Positions 1-6,587 of a stretch of DNA of 6,587 nt are shown here, piece after piece. The DNA lies in contig DATESZ010000084.1 in the NCBI GenBank assembly GCA_035283845.1, forward strand, positions 1-6,587, in the 5' to 3' direction. The notes beneath the pieces were generated by a model, which saw only the letters and a program-made list of their open reading frames with translations, searched no databases and was not told the origin of the DNA. Within the stretch, counting starts at the first letter, position 1. Every line of letters begins with the position of its first letter. The position numbers were made by a program, and so were the translations under genes. This DNA is from DATESZ01 sp035283845 (GTDB lineage: Bacteria; Desulfobacterota; Syntrophia; Syntrophales; JACQWR01).

Positions 1-141
1 AAAGTCCGAAATCTCCTCCCCCTTGACGGGGGAGGGTTAGGGTGGGGGTGATAAGTGGCCGTATTACTGAATGTTATTCCCCCCCTCCCTTTTATTCCCT
101 CCCACCAGGGGAGGGAAAAGCGACTTTTTACGAGTTCATCA
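1..141. repeat. GC-rich intergenic repeat with two strong hairpins
   Basis: Two perfect inverted repeats are visible. The first has an 8-bp stem, CCTCCCCC at 15-22 and GGGGGAGG at 28-35, with a 5-base loop. The second has a 9-bp stem, TTCCCTCCC at 95-103 and GGGAGGGAA at 109-117, with loop ACCAG. The second is followed by a tail, CGACTTTTTACGAGTTCATC, starting at 121, that resembles dispersed intergenic repeats I associate with Deltaproteobacteria; that recollection cannot be checked here. The block starts at or before the window edge. A plus-strand reading frame runs through it (42-263), but its composition reflects the repeat and it has no recognisable domain. The hairpins could also end transcription from the minus-strand PIN gene, though no clear T-tract follows on that strand. 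Confidence 0.7.
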
Positions 142-165
142 TTATTACATCTTCCGGTGAAACCC

Positions 166-681
166 TCATGACGGTACCCGACACAAATGAGAATGAAAAT
201 GGCTACACAGGTGAATATAAGGAAATCGAATACTTAGATGCGCATTTTCGAGTGAAAGAATGACAATCATCCCATACCCCTTGGCCATATTGATGCCGTT
301 AAACGACCTTATCTTGGCGGGATTTACCAGATGCTTAAAATTCCAGGATACAATGACATCGGCACGCGCAATGGCAGCATGGGCGACGTGCAAGGCATCA
401 TCGGCATAATTCTGGACCACAATTCCCGCATTCATGTAAGTTTGCTGCAGCGACAGGGCCTCTTCACTGGCTTCCAGTCGTTCCATATTTCCCCATCCTA
501 AGGTTGCGGAGAGCAGTTTTTGGACTTCCTGAGGCGCCCTGGCAAGCTCGGCAATCAATATATCGGATATCAAAGGCGTGGCGAGTTTGGCTTTTATCGC
601 CCTGAACAATGCCTTTGACGGCTTCTTAAACTACTCATCGAAGCAACCGCCGAAAACTGATGTGTCTATATAAATACGCAA
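166..681 (-). pseudogene. PIN-domain (VapC-like) nuclease gene interrupted by an amber codon
   Basis: PIN domains are small metal-dependent RNases, often the toxins of VapBC toxin-antitoxin pairs. Read from a TTG at 681-679, the frame gives LRIYIDTSVFGGCFDE, then TAG (633-631), then continues in frame as FKKPSKALFRAIKAK to a TGA at 166-168. Joined, this is about 170 residues, near family size. Family features on both sides of the stop are the N-terminal strand with the first catalytic Asp (YIDTSVF, residue 6), the acidic SDILIAEL segment, and the C-terminal ADDALHVAHAA and VIVSWNFKHLVN motifs. A restart at the TTG at 609 would give 147 residues without the first Asp, so it should be inactive. 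The last 30 or so residues, after GYGMIVILS, do not look like a normal PIN tail, which suggests a second lesion. No antitoxin gene is visible on either side. A sequencing error at the amber codon is the main alternative. Confidence 0.75.
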
Positions 682-849
682 GCGTTCTATGAGCCTTATT
701 TTCTGCTACAATTCCCTTAAAGTCAAGAAATGCATCATTTCGGTCAGGGTGAATTTATTCTTTCCCGAAAACTGACATGGATTCAATTGTTACAAAAAAA
801 TATGAACAAGCGCCTTCAGATGAGCTATAGAGAAGTATAGTCATACTCG

Positions 850-1381
850 CTCTGGGGCGATCAAGGGGTGGCGCTTCTGAGCTTTTCCGCCTCGGCTTTG
901 AAGTGCGCTGCACGTGATGGTTGGATCGGATGGAACTCCCGCAAATCCCCAGCGCTTCGCCGGTAGCCCAGGGGGCCGGGGCCAACACCCGGGACAAGGG
1001 TCCTTTCGCTGCCCCCAAGTGCTGAAGCAGTGAGTGACGGGAAGGGCGCCGACTTTGACCACCGCCGCATTGGAAGCCACGATCTCCCGGGTTCGGGGTC
1101 GCAGCAAAAGGGCTATGCAGGGAAAAGCATTCAGAAGAGTCTGATTCAAGTGTGATTTCTCCAACAGCGCCTCAGCAGTTTCAGACCTTTCCCGGTAGAA
1201 GCGGGCTCTCTGCCTACGCCGGATAAAACCGATGCTTGTACCCCTTCCCCAGATTCGCAAGAAGAGGAAATCCCAGTACCCATCCGATAAAGGCAAGTGC
1301 TCAGAATCCGACGGCAAACAAACCACCTGCACGGGTAATTACTTGAGGAAGCCGGTTTTCCTTTTCATCATGATCTTTCAT
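850..1381 (-). pseudogene. Degraded membrane-bound PAS sensor gene remnant
   Basis: A plausible start is ATG at 1381-1379, behind a good Shine-Dalgarno (GAGAGGA, 1397-1391, 9-base spacing). It encodes MKDHDEKENRLPQ and then ITRAGGLFAVGF. A TGA at 1303-1301 interrupts the frame, and the same frame resumes as ALAFIGWVLGFPLLANLG, together a likely first membrane helix, before ending. A second frame carries a helical linker (RERSETAEALLEKSH) and a PAS domain (LLNAFPCIALLLRP, REIVASNAAVVKVGALP, HCFSTWGQRKDPCPGC). Near 984 one base seems to be lost, since the sequence goes on in another frame as LAPAPWATGEALGI. Later PAS-like pieces (EFHPIQP, then AAHFKAEAEKL) lie in the third frame. The other membrane helices and any kinase domain are absent. 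The family is normally a membrane-anchored PAS histidine kinase or similar sensor; here it cannot yield a working protein. The left boundary is approximate. Confidence 0.7.
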
Positions 1382-1494
1382 AGTCAGATATCCTCTCGCT
1401 TAAAGGGAGATATCATCGCGGTTGCTTGTATCTATGCAAGGAAAACGTGCCGTATGGATTGATAGGGTATTTATCTATTTTTATCAAGAATAAA

Positions 1495-1524
1495 TTGAAA
1501 AAAAGCTTATGACTTGCCTATGAC
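1495..1524 (+). promoter_or_regulatory. Weak sigma-70-like promoter candidate upstream of the acetoacetyl-CoA synthetase gene
   Basis: TTGAAA (1495-1500) and TATGAC (1519-1524) are 18 bases apart. This is an acceptable but imperfect match to a housekeeping promoter, and it would give a leader of about 140 bases before the ATG at 1669. The 287-base gap at 1382-1668 is otherwise non-coding as far as I can see; two overlapping 40-codon frames in it lack supporting signals. No terminator or riboswitch fold is evident. The call rests only on this hexamer pair. Confidence 0.25.
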
Positions 1525-1615
1525 GGGATGCATTTTTGCGTGCATGGTATCAATTTTTATGGTAAACGAGGCAAAACTTATGGAGGCAATGCTCTTCTGT
1601 TTTTTCCAGTGTTTC

Positions 1616-1627
1616 ACGTTCGAACGT
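1616..1627. promoter_or_regulatory. Perfect 12-bp palindrome, possible operator
   Basis: ACGTTCGAACGT is perfectly self-complementary and lies 41 bases before the ATG of the acetoacetyl-CoA synthetase gene, where a repressor dimer could act. A CCACGTG motif follows a few bases later (1633-1639). No regulator gene is encoded next to it, so nothing in the window says what would bind it. A 12-bp palindrome can also arise by chance. Confidence 0.3.
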
Positions 1628-1668
1628 TTCGGCCACGTGTAGAACCTTAAAGGGGGAAAAGGACATCT

Positions 1669-3615
1669 ATGGAGGACAAAATTCTTTGGAAACCGAAGAA
1701 GTCGGTTGCGGAAAAATCGCAAATGTTTGCTTTCATGCAGCGGATCAACGAAAAATTTGGCTGCAATTGCCGGGAATATTACGATTTACATGCATGGACG
1801 CTTTCACATGTTTCTGAATTTTGGGGAGATTTCTGGGATTATGCTAAAATCATTCATTCAGAAGAGCAAACAAAGGTGGTAGATGATCCAAACAGAATGC
1901 CGGGAGCCAAATGGTTTGAAGGGGCAAGGCTCAACTTTGCCGAAAACCTGCTTCAGCGCAGAGACGAACAGAGGGCTATTATTTTTTGGGGCGAGGACCG
2001 GGTCAAAAAAAGCATCTCTTACGGGGAGCTTTTTGATCAGGTTCATCGAATTGCCGAAGGATTAAAGCGTTTGGGGGTAAAAAAAGGCGACCGCGTAGCC
2101 GGCTTTGTGCCCAACATGCCGGAAGCCATTATCGCTATGCTGGCGTCTGCCTCCATCGGAGCCGTCTGGTCTTCATCGTCGCCCGATTTCGGGATCAAAG
2201 GAGCTCTCGACCGCTTCAGCCAGATCGAGCCCAAAGTAATTTTTGCCGCCGATGGATACTTTTTTAGAGGCAAAGTAGTAAACACCCAGGAAAAACTAAA
2301 GGGGATCATCGACCAGCTCCCTTCGGTTGAACAGGTTATTCTCATTAATTACACAGGAAATATCGATATTGCCAGTATGCCGAAGGCCATGCATTGGGAA
2401 GACCTGGCCCGGTTTCCCGAACATCCCATGACCTTTGAGCCCCTGCCTTTTGACCATCCGCTGTACATCATGTATTCATCCGGCACTACGGGATTGCCGA
2501 AATGTATTGTCCACTCAGGCGGCGGCACGCTGATTCAGCACTTAAAGGAGCTCCGCCTGCACTGCGACCTGACACCGGAGGATATCATTTTTTATTTTAC
2601 TACCTGCGGCTGGATGATGTGGAACTGGCTCGTCAGCGGCCTTGCCGTGGGAGCGACGCTCGTCTGCTATGACGGCCACCCCTTTTACCCCGTTCCTGAG
2701 GCGCTGCTGAAAATGGCCGATGAACTTGGCATTACTATTTTTGGGACAAGCGCAAAATACATCGCTACTTTGAAAGATGTTGGTGTTGTTCCGAATAACA
2801 TATCTTCCTTCCCGAAACTGAAGCTCATAACCTCCACCGGTTCCACGCTTGCCGAAGAAAGCTTTGATTACGTTTATGAACATTGGAAAAATGATGTTCA
2901 GCTTTCTTCTATCTCAGGCGGTACCGATCTCATAGCGTGCTTTGTTCTGGGAAGCCCGACATTGCCGGTTTATCGTGGAGAAATTCAATGCAAAGGCCTG
3001 GGGATGGATGTGGACTGCTTTGACGAGAACGGACATTCTCTCGTCGACCGGCAGGGAGAGCTTGTCTGCAAATCTGCCTTTCCCTCCATGCCTGCGTATT
3101 TCTGGAACGATCCTGATGAAAAGAAATACCGGAGCGCTTATTTCGGGACTTACCCCGGCATCTGGCATCATGGAGATTATGCGCGAATCAGCAGACATGG
3201 AGGCATTTACATTTATGGCCGATCTGACGCGACCTTGAATCCCGGCGGCGTCCGGATAGGTCCCTCAGAATATTACCGCGCCTTCGAGGACATGGAAGAA
3301 ATAGAAGATTCAGTTGTTGTCGGGCAGCAATATGAAGACGATGAACGGGTAATTTTGTTTGTTAAATTGGCGGAAGGTCAAATATTTAACGAAGAGTTGA
3401 AGAGAAAAATTATCCAACAGATACGCACCAATTGCAGTCCCCGACACGTTCCGGCGCTGATCCTTGAAACTCCTGAGATACCCTATACGTTGAATGGAAA
3501 GAAAGTGGAAATTGCCGTAAAGCAAGTTTTACATGGACGGGAGATAAAAAACAGGGATGCCCTCGCGAATCCAGATTCGCTCGCATATTTTAAAGACCGG
3601 AAAGAACTTAAATAG
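1669..3615 (+). CDS. Acetoacetyl-CoA synthetase (acetoacetate-CoA ligase)
   Basis: Cytoplasmic ANL-superfamily ligase that activates acetoacetate with ATP through an acyl-adenylate to acetoacetyl-CoA, AMP and pyrophosphate (EC 6.2.1.16). At 648 residues it has the usual length and appears intact. An acetyl-CoA-synthetase-type N-terminal region (about 37-95, WTLSHVSEFWGDFWDY) precedes the AMP-binding domain. Visible motifs are the phosphate loop YSSGTTGLPK (269-278), TTCGWMMWN, SGGTDLIACF (416-425), the HGDYARI core motif (501-507), YGRSDATLNPGGVRIG in the hinge (516-531), and the C-terminal PYTLNGKK (605-612), whose K611 should be the adenylation lysine. AAGGA at 1659-1663, 5 bases before the ATG, supports this start. 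The gene stands alone, with no beta-ketothiolase or CoA-transferase gene in the window. It probably serves ketone-body or polyhydroxybutyrate-derived acetoacetate use, or acyl-CoA metabolism. The family call is firm; exact substrate preference is inferred from overall resemblance. Confidence 0.93.
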   Translation: MEDKILWKPKKSVAEKSQMFAFMQRINEKFGCNCREYYDLHAWTLSHVSEFWGDFWDYAKIIHSEEQTKVVDDPNRMPGAKWFEGARLNFAENLLQRRDEQRAIIFWGEDRVKKSISYGELFDQVHRIAEGLKRLGVKKGDRVAGFVPNMPEAIIAMLASASIGAVWSSSSPDFGIKGALDRFSQIEPKVIFAADGYFFRGKVVNTQEKLKGIIDQLPSVEQVILINYTGNIDIASMPKAMHWEDLARFPEHPMTFEPLPFDHPLYIMYSSGTTGLPKCIVHSGGGTLIQHLKELRLHCDLTPEDIIFYFTTCGWMMWNWLVSGLAVGATLVCYDGHPFYPVPEALLKMADELGITIFGTSAKYIATLKDVGVVPNNISSFPKLKLITSTGSTLAEESFDYVYEHWKNDVQLSSISGGTDLIACFVLGSPTLPVYRGEIQCKGLGMDVDCFDENGHSLVDRQGELVCKSAFPSMPAYFWNDPDEKKYRSAYFGTYPGIWHHGDYARISRHGGIYIYGRSDATLNPGGVRIGPSEYYRAFEDMEEIEDSVVVGQQYEDDERVILFVKLAEGQIFNEELKRKIIQQIRTNCSPRHVPALILETPEIPYTLNGKKVEIAVKQVLHGREIKNRDALANPDSLAYFKDRKELK

Positions 3616-3624
3616 AACATTTAT

Positions 3625-3653
3625 GAGATTGCTTCGCTTCGTTTGCAATGACA
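3625..3653. repeat. Short 'attgcttcgc' repeat hairpin between convergent genes
   Basis: This is one copy of a sequence related to the GAGATTGCTTCGCTTCGC type of dispersed bacterial intergenic repeat. ATTGC (3628-3632) can pair with GCAAT (3645-3649) around a 12-base loop. It lies in the 52-base gap between the ends of two convergent genes, a typical position for such elements. It has no T-tract, so it is at best a weak transcription terminator. Only one copy is seen in the window. Confidence 0.5.
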
Positions 3654-3667
3654 GAAGAGGCTATGTC

Positions 3668-5881
3668 TCACGTTACACCTTCTTTCACCAGATTAATGAA
3701 CGCCCTGACGACATCAGGATCAAAATGCCTTCCCGCCTGTTCCTTCATATAATCAATAACCTTTTCCCGTTGCCAGGCGGGCCGATATGGACGATCAGAA
3801 ATTAGGGCATCCCAGACATCAACGACGGCAAATATCCGGCCTCCAATGGGGATTCCATCGCCTTGCAAACCCCTTGGATAACCGGTTCCATCCCACTTTT
3901 CATGGTGACAGTAGGGGATTTCCAATGCTGGGAGCAAAAATTTAATCGGCTGAAGCAGCTCATGGGCATAGATCGGGTGCTTACGCATAAGCACCCACTC
4001 TGCCTCCGTAAGAGGTCCGGGTTTCAGCAGGATGCTGTCCGGTACGGCCATCTTTCCAATATCATGTAAGAGTGCGCCTCGCCGGAGGTGCGCGATTTTG
4101 TCTTTACTTAAGCCGAGAGCCTCTGCAAGGCGCATCGTAAGTTCCGTAACTCTCCGGCTGTGTCCTTCCGTTTCCTTGTCACGCAGATCCAACGCCCGTG
4201 ACCAACCTTCCAGGGTAGTGTCATAAGCCATCCTCAACTCAATATTGGAATGCTCAAGGTCGTTAAAAAGCTCAGCGCTGTCTACGGAAATAGCTGCCTG
4301 AGTTGCCAGCGTGTCCAAAAAGTCCAGCCATTCACGGTTTGGGGTTAGGGGGGTTCGATGGAAGACTTCGAGCACCCCTTTCACATGCCCTTTGGCGATA
4401 AGCGGCACCGCGTAATGCGTCTGGAATTCCTCTTTTTCCAGCAGGGGGGACTGCTCCAGGCAGCCCGCCTCGTCTGCAATATTGCCGCCGATGTTCCGGC
4501 GTTCCAGCGCCGCTCGTCCGGCAAGACCCTCGCCGATTCGCAATCTGGTGTGCTGCAAAGCGGAAGTATGGAAGCCTTTTCCGGCCGCGTAAGACAGAAA
4601 CAGAGAAGGTTCATCCAGCAGCAGGACGACTGCCGCGTCAACGTTGAGCTGGCTTGTTACCTGATTGAGTATGACATTAAGTGTCACTCGCATATCCAGA
4701 CTGCCGGTAATGGCCATGTCTATCTCGTGAAGGGCTGTTATGCGATTAAGGTGGAGCTGAATTTGCTTTTCGTTTTCGCGCATCGCCTCTTCTGCTTTTT
4801 GCCTTTCCGCATCGCGTTTTTGAAGCGCCTCGCCCATATGATCAAAGGCCTGGGAGAGTTGAGCAATTTCTCCCTTCCCGGATGAAACCCCTGCACGGGC
4901 AGTTATATCCCCGCTTTCTATCTGTTTTGCAGCAAGGAGTAATCGATTCAATGGACGTAGAATGAAGATGTTGCCAAAAAACCAGGACATTACTAAAGCC
5001 ATTGCGGTTACGCATGTCAACCAGATCAGGCGGTGAAGGGTTTTCCTGTTAACATCAGCGAATGCCTCTTTTGTTGGGATACCCACAATCACATAAACGG
5101 TCCCGGCGGGTTGGCCATAGGAAGTAAACCCGTAAAGACGAGGCACCTCATCCAGACCGATTGTCTCTATAACCCCCTCTTTTTTACTGAAAGCTTTTTT
5201 CATAATATCTTTATGAAGCATTGATTTACCCACATAAGCGGCTGGCTCCGGGTAGCGAAATAAAACAGTGCCGTTATGATCAACGATACTCAGATGCGTC
5301 CCAGAAGGCAATCCACTTACGATTACGCGCTGACTAAGACGGCCTAAATCAAGTCCGGCGCTAATTATCTTTTTTACACGGCCGGTTTCATCGAAAACCG
5401 GATGTCGTAAGGTGAGCATGGACTTGCCGGTGATTCTGCTTATCTGATATTCACCAACAACAAAATTTTTGGCTTGCATAAGGCGCTGAAATGACGGGAG
5501 GTCCGAGATGTTTAACTTTTTGTTGCTATGATACGTATTGGCAATTACGTTGCCATTTGGTTCAGCGACTATTAGTCCGGCTACCGCGGGAGATTCCTGC
5601 AGTGTTAGTTTAAGCACCCCTTCGAGAGTTTCAGACCGAAGGTCGTGTACCTTCAGCATTTGTGAAAGCAAGAAAAGGGTGTGGCGTTCACCTTCAATAA
5701 CATTGCTTTCAGATTGAGCAACCTGTTTGGCCACATTTAATGCATCATGGAGAGCGTGATTACGCATATGATCGCGTTCCCGCATGTCGGCAAGAATGAT
5801 AAGGCCGAAGACCGGCAACATGGTGACAAGGACAAGGGAAATCAATTTTACTCGCAGGCCCTCAAAAGAAAAAAATCGCAA
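3668..5881 (-). CDS. Membrane sensor with Cache, HAMP, GAF and HD-GYP domains (c-di-GMP phosphodiesterase)
   Basis: Predicted inner-membrane signalling protein that breaks down the second messenger c-di-GMP. Numbering here is from the upstream ATG at 5911. Order: membrane helix (about 20-41), periplasmic double-Cache-like sensor (about 45-285, with GLIVAEPNGNVIANT and ISAGLDLGRLSQ), second helix (about 294-317), HAMP (about 318-370), a short coiled coil, GAF (about 393-545, with IGEGLAGRAA and AVPLIAKGHVKGVLEVF), and HD-GYP (about 563-745). The HD-GYP metal and catalytic motifs look complete: H584, HDIGK with H616-D617, KHP with H645, HHEKWDGTGYP (669-679), and VDVWDAL with D698. The start is placed at the TTG of codon 11, because AAGGAG sits 6 bases before it while the ATG at 5911 has no good ribosome-binding site; the longer reading would be 747 residues. 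The gene converges on the acetoacetyl-CoA synthetase gene. The ligand of the Cache domain is not evident. Confidence 0.93.
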   Translation of the reverse strand: MRFFSFEGLRVKLISLVLVTMLPVFGLIILADMRERDHMRNHALHDALNVAKQVAQSESNVIEGERHTLFLLSQMLKVHDLRSETLEGVLKLTLQESPAVAGLIVAEPNGNVIANTYHSNKKLNISDLPSFQRLMQAKNFVVGEYQISRITGKSMLTLRHPVFDETGRVKKIISAGLDLGRLSQRVIVSGLPSGTHLSIVDHNGTVLFRYPEPAAYVGKSMLHKDIMKKAFSKKEGVIETIGLDEVPRLYGFTSYGQPAGTVYVIVGIPTKEAFADVNRKTLHRLIWLTCVTAMALVMSWFFGNIFILRPLNRLLLAAKQIESGDITARAGVSSGKGEIAQLSQAFDHMGEALQKRDAERQKAEEAMRENEKQIQLHLNRITALHEIDMAITGSLDMRVTLNVILNQVTSQLNVDAAVVLLLDEPSLFLSYAAGKGFHTSALQHTRLRIGEGLAGRAALERRNIGGNIADEAGCLEQSPLLEKEEFQTHYAVPLIAKGHVKGVLEVFHRTPLTPNREWLDFLDTLATQAAISVDSAELFNDLEHSNIELRMAYDTTLEGWSRALDLRDKETEGHSRRVTELTMRLAEALGLSKDKIAHLRRGALLHDIGKMAVPDSILLKPGPLTEAEWVLMRKHPIYAHELLQPIKFLLPALEIPYCHHEKWDGTGYPRGLQGDGIPIGGRIFAVVDVWDALISDRPYRPAWQREKVIDYMKEQAGRHFDPDVVRAFINLVKEGVT

Positions 5882-5887
5882 AACAGA

Positions 5888-5893
5888 CTCCTT
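5888..5893 (-). promoter_or_regulatory. Strong Shine-Dalgarno that favours a TTG start for the HD-GYP gene
   Basis: On the minus strand AAGGAG is followed by 6 bases and then TTG (5881-5879), an optimal arrangement. The alternative ATG (5911-5909) is preceded by CACCTGCAGGTTT, which has at most CAGG at too short a distance. Starting at the TTG gives a protein beginning (M)RFFSFEGLRVK and running straight into the first membrane helix, as expected for this kind of sensor. Confidence 0.65.
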
Positions 5894-5940
5894 ACATAGG
5901 GGGATATTCATAAACCTGCAGGTGGAGATTAATCATTGCA

Positions 5941-5980
5941 GTGTTATGTTTATATATTAATTAGTCGCTGCACCGTATCA
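5941..5980 (-). promoter_or_regulatory. AT-rich promoter-like region of the HD-GYP gene
   Basis: The gap between the TrpB-like stop and the sensor start (5882-6018) holds a marked AT-rich stretch. On the minus strand it reads TTAATATATAAACATAAC, with a TATAAA-like element at 5954-5949, about 70 bases before the TTG start. No good -35 hexamer is found at the right distance; TGATAC at 5980-5975 is the nearest. I see no convincing terminator for the upstream TrpB-like gene here, so read-through from it remains possible. Confidence 0.25.
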
Positions 5981-6018
5981 CTGAGCAGTTTGAAAAGACA
6001 TGTATATTTTTTCTCCCC

Positions 6019-6587
6019 CTATGCAACCGATGGCAGTCCCTTGATCTTCTCCCAGGCCGCGTCCAGAGAACTCTGCGGCAACGGTACATCCTCCATGGCT
6101 CCGGTCAGGTAATTCTCATAGGCCGACATGTCGAAATGTCCGTGTCCCGACAGGTTGAACAGGATGACGGTCTCCTTCTCCTCTTCTTTGGCGCGCAGGG
6201 CTTCCACCACGGCGTGTCGAATGGCGTGTGACGACTCGGGGGCGGGAATGATCCCCTCCGCTTGGGCAAAGTCTATCGCATCTTTGAAGCACTCGATCTG
6301 ATTATAGGCATAGGCTTCGATCAGGTTATCTTTCTTGAGCTGGCTTATGATAGACGACATGCCGTGGTATCGCAGTCCGCCGGCGTGGATTCCAGACGGG
6401 GCAAAGTCGTGCCCAAGTGTGTACATGGGCATCAGCGGCGTGGCGGCGACGGCGTCGCTGAAGTCATAGTGAAAATGCCCCTTGGTAAGCGTCGGACAGG
6501 CGGTCGGCTCAACTCCCACCAGCCGAACTTTCTTGCCGTTGACCTTGTCCATGAGGAACGGCCCGGCTATCCCGCCGAAGTTGCTGC
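6019..6587 (-). CDS. TrpB2-like tryptophan synthase beta chain, C-terminal part (gene runs off the window)
   Basis: Only the last 188 residues are present; the frame is open to the window edge, so the 5' end lies beyond 6587. The fragment begins with SNFGGIAGPFL, part of the glycine-rich SNFGG region near the PLP phosphate. It continues with GVEPTACPTLTKG, PLMPMYTLGHDFAPSGIHAGGLRYHGM and EGIIPAPESSHA, and ends with ILFNLSGHGHFDMSAYENYL. The extended HAGGLRYHG region and the SGHGHFD ending are typical of the TrpB2 subfamily rather than the classical TrpB1, which usually has LSGRGDKD here. Such enzymes join indole and serine to form tryptophan, and often occur apart from trpA. The PLP-binding lysine would be upstream, outside the window. 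No other trp gene is visible. An internal ATG at 6552 is not the real start, because family sequence continues upstream of it. Confidence 0.9.
   Translation of the reverse strand, partial: SNFGGIAGPFLMDKVNGKKVRLVGVEPTACPTLTKGHFHYDFSDAVAATPLMPMYTLGHDFAPSGIHAGGLRYHGMSSIISQLKKDNLIEAYAYNQIECFKDAIDFAQAEGIIPAPESSHAIRHAVVEALRAKEEEKETVILFNLSGHGHFDMSAYENYLTGAMEDVPLPQSSLDAAWEKIKGLPSVA

Noticed and set aside
42..263. Plus-strand 73-codon reading frame over the left repeat
   Set aside because: Its first half translates the GC-rich hairpin repeat, the second half is antisense to the PIN gene tail, and it has no convincing ribosome-binding site or domain.
631..633. Amber codon as a programmed pyrrolysine or readthrough site
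   Set aside because: PIN nucleases are not known pyrrolysine proteins, no readthrough or insertion signal is visible, and the gene shows another likely lesion at its end.
651..775. Shared CCGAAAACTGA at 650-660 and near 764-774 as a direct repeat or attachment site
   Set aside because: The match is only 11 bases; one copy is inside the PIN coding sequence, where it encodes a conserved motif, and nothing mobile lies between the copies.
1387..1415. Inverted GATATC pair upstream of the PAS remnant as a regulatory hairpin
   Set aside because: The stem is only 6 bp (8 with a bulge) and AT-rich, and one arm overlaps the ribosome-binding site of a dead gene; not convincing.
1520..1650. Two overlapping 40-codon plus-strand frames (1520-1642 and 1528-1650) upstream of the acetoacetyl-CoA synthetase gene
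   Set aside because: Neither has a good Shine-Dalgarno or a recognisable sequence; they are best taken as chance frames in a leader region.
4358..4885. Plus-strand 175-codon frame
   Set aside because: It lies entirely antisense to the HAMP-GAF part of the well-supported HD-GYP sensor and has no family resemblance.
1..6587. CRISPR array, tRNA or rRNA gene, transposase, phage or defence system
   Set aside because: Reading both strands showed no regularly spaced repeats, no tRNA-like cloverleaf, no transposase or integrase motifs and no known defence genes apart from the broken PIN gene.

Overview
The window looks like chromosomal DNA of an anaerobic Deltaproteobacterium (Desulfobacterota), perhaps close to the Syntrophales. 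This is an inference from the protein styles (an acetoacetate-CoA ligase, a Cache/HAMP/GAF/HD-GYP sensor, a TrpB2-type enzyme, a PAS fragment of a type I associate with that group) and from GC-rich and 'attgcttcgc' intergenic repeats. No rRNA or other taxonomic marker is present, so the assignment is tentative.

Layout. (1) Positions 1-141 hold a GC-rich intergenic repeat with two strong hairpins. (2) Positions 166-1381 are a region of decayed genes, all on the minus strand. One is a PIN-domain (VapC-like) gene split by an in-frame amber codon just after its first catalytic Asp. The other is a remnant of a membrane-anchored PAS sensor broken by an in-frame TGA, an apparent internal deletion and at least two frameshifts. 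I recognise nothing in 682-849. (3) Positions 1382-1668 are intergenic, with a weak promoter candidate and a perfect 12-bp palindrome, leading into (4) an intact plus-strand acetoacetyl-CoA synthetase gene (1669-3615). (5) A short convergent gap with a small repeat hairpin separates it from (6) an intact minus-strand sensor with an HD-GYP c-di-GMP phosphodiesterase domain. That gene probably starts at a TTG (5881) behind a strong Shine-Dalgarno, not at the upstream ATG (5911). (7) After an AT-rich gap, the right edge carries the C-terminal part of a minus-strand TrpB2-like gene whose 5' end lies outside the window.

The three intact genes do not form an evident pathway. The ligase stands alone on the plus strand and converges on the sensor. 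The TrpB-like gene is upstream of the sensor on the same strand, but 137 bases with a possible promoter separate them. I find no convincing new biological system. The most informative points are the gene decay at the left and the likely TTG start of the sensor.
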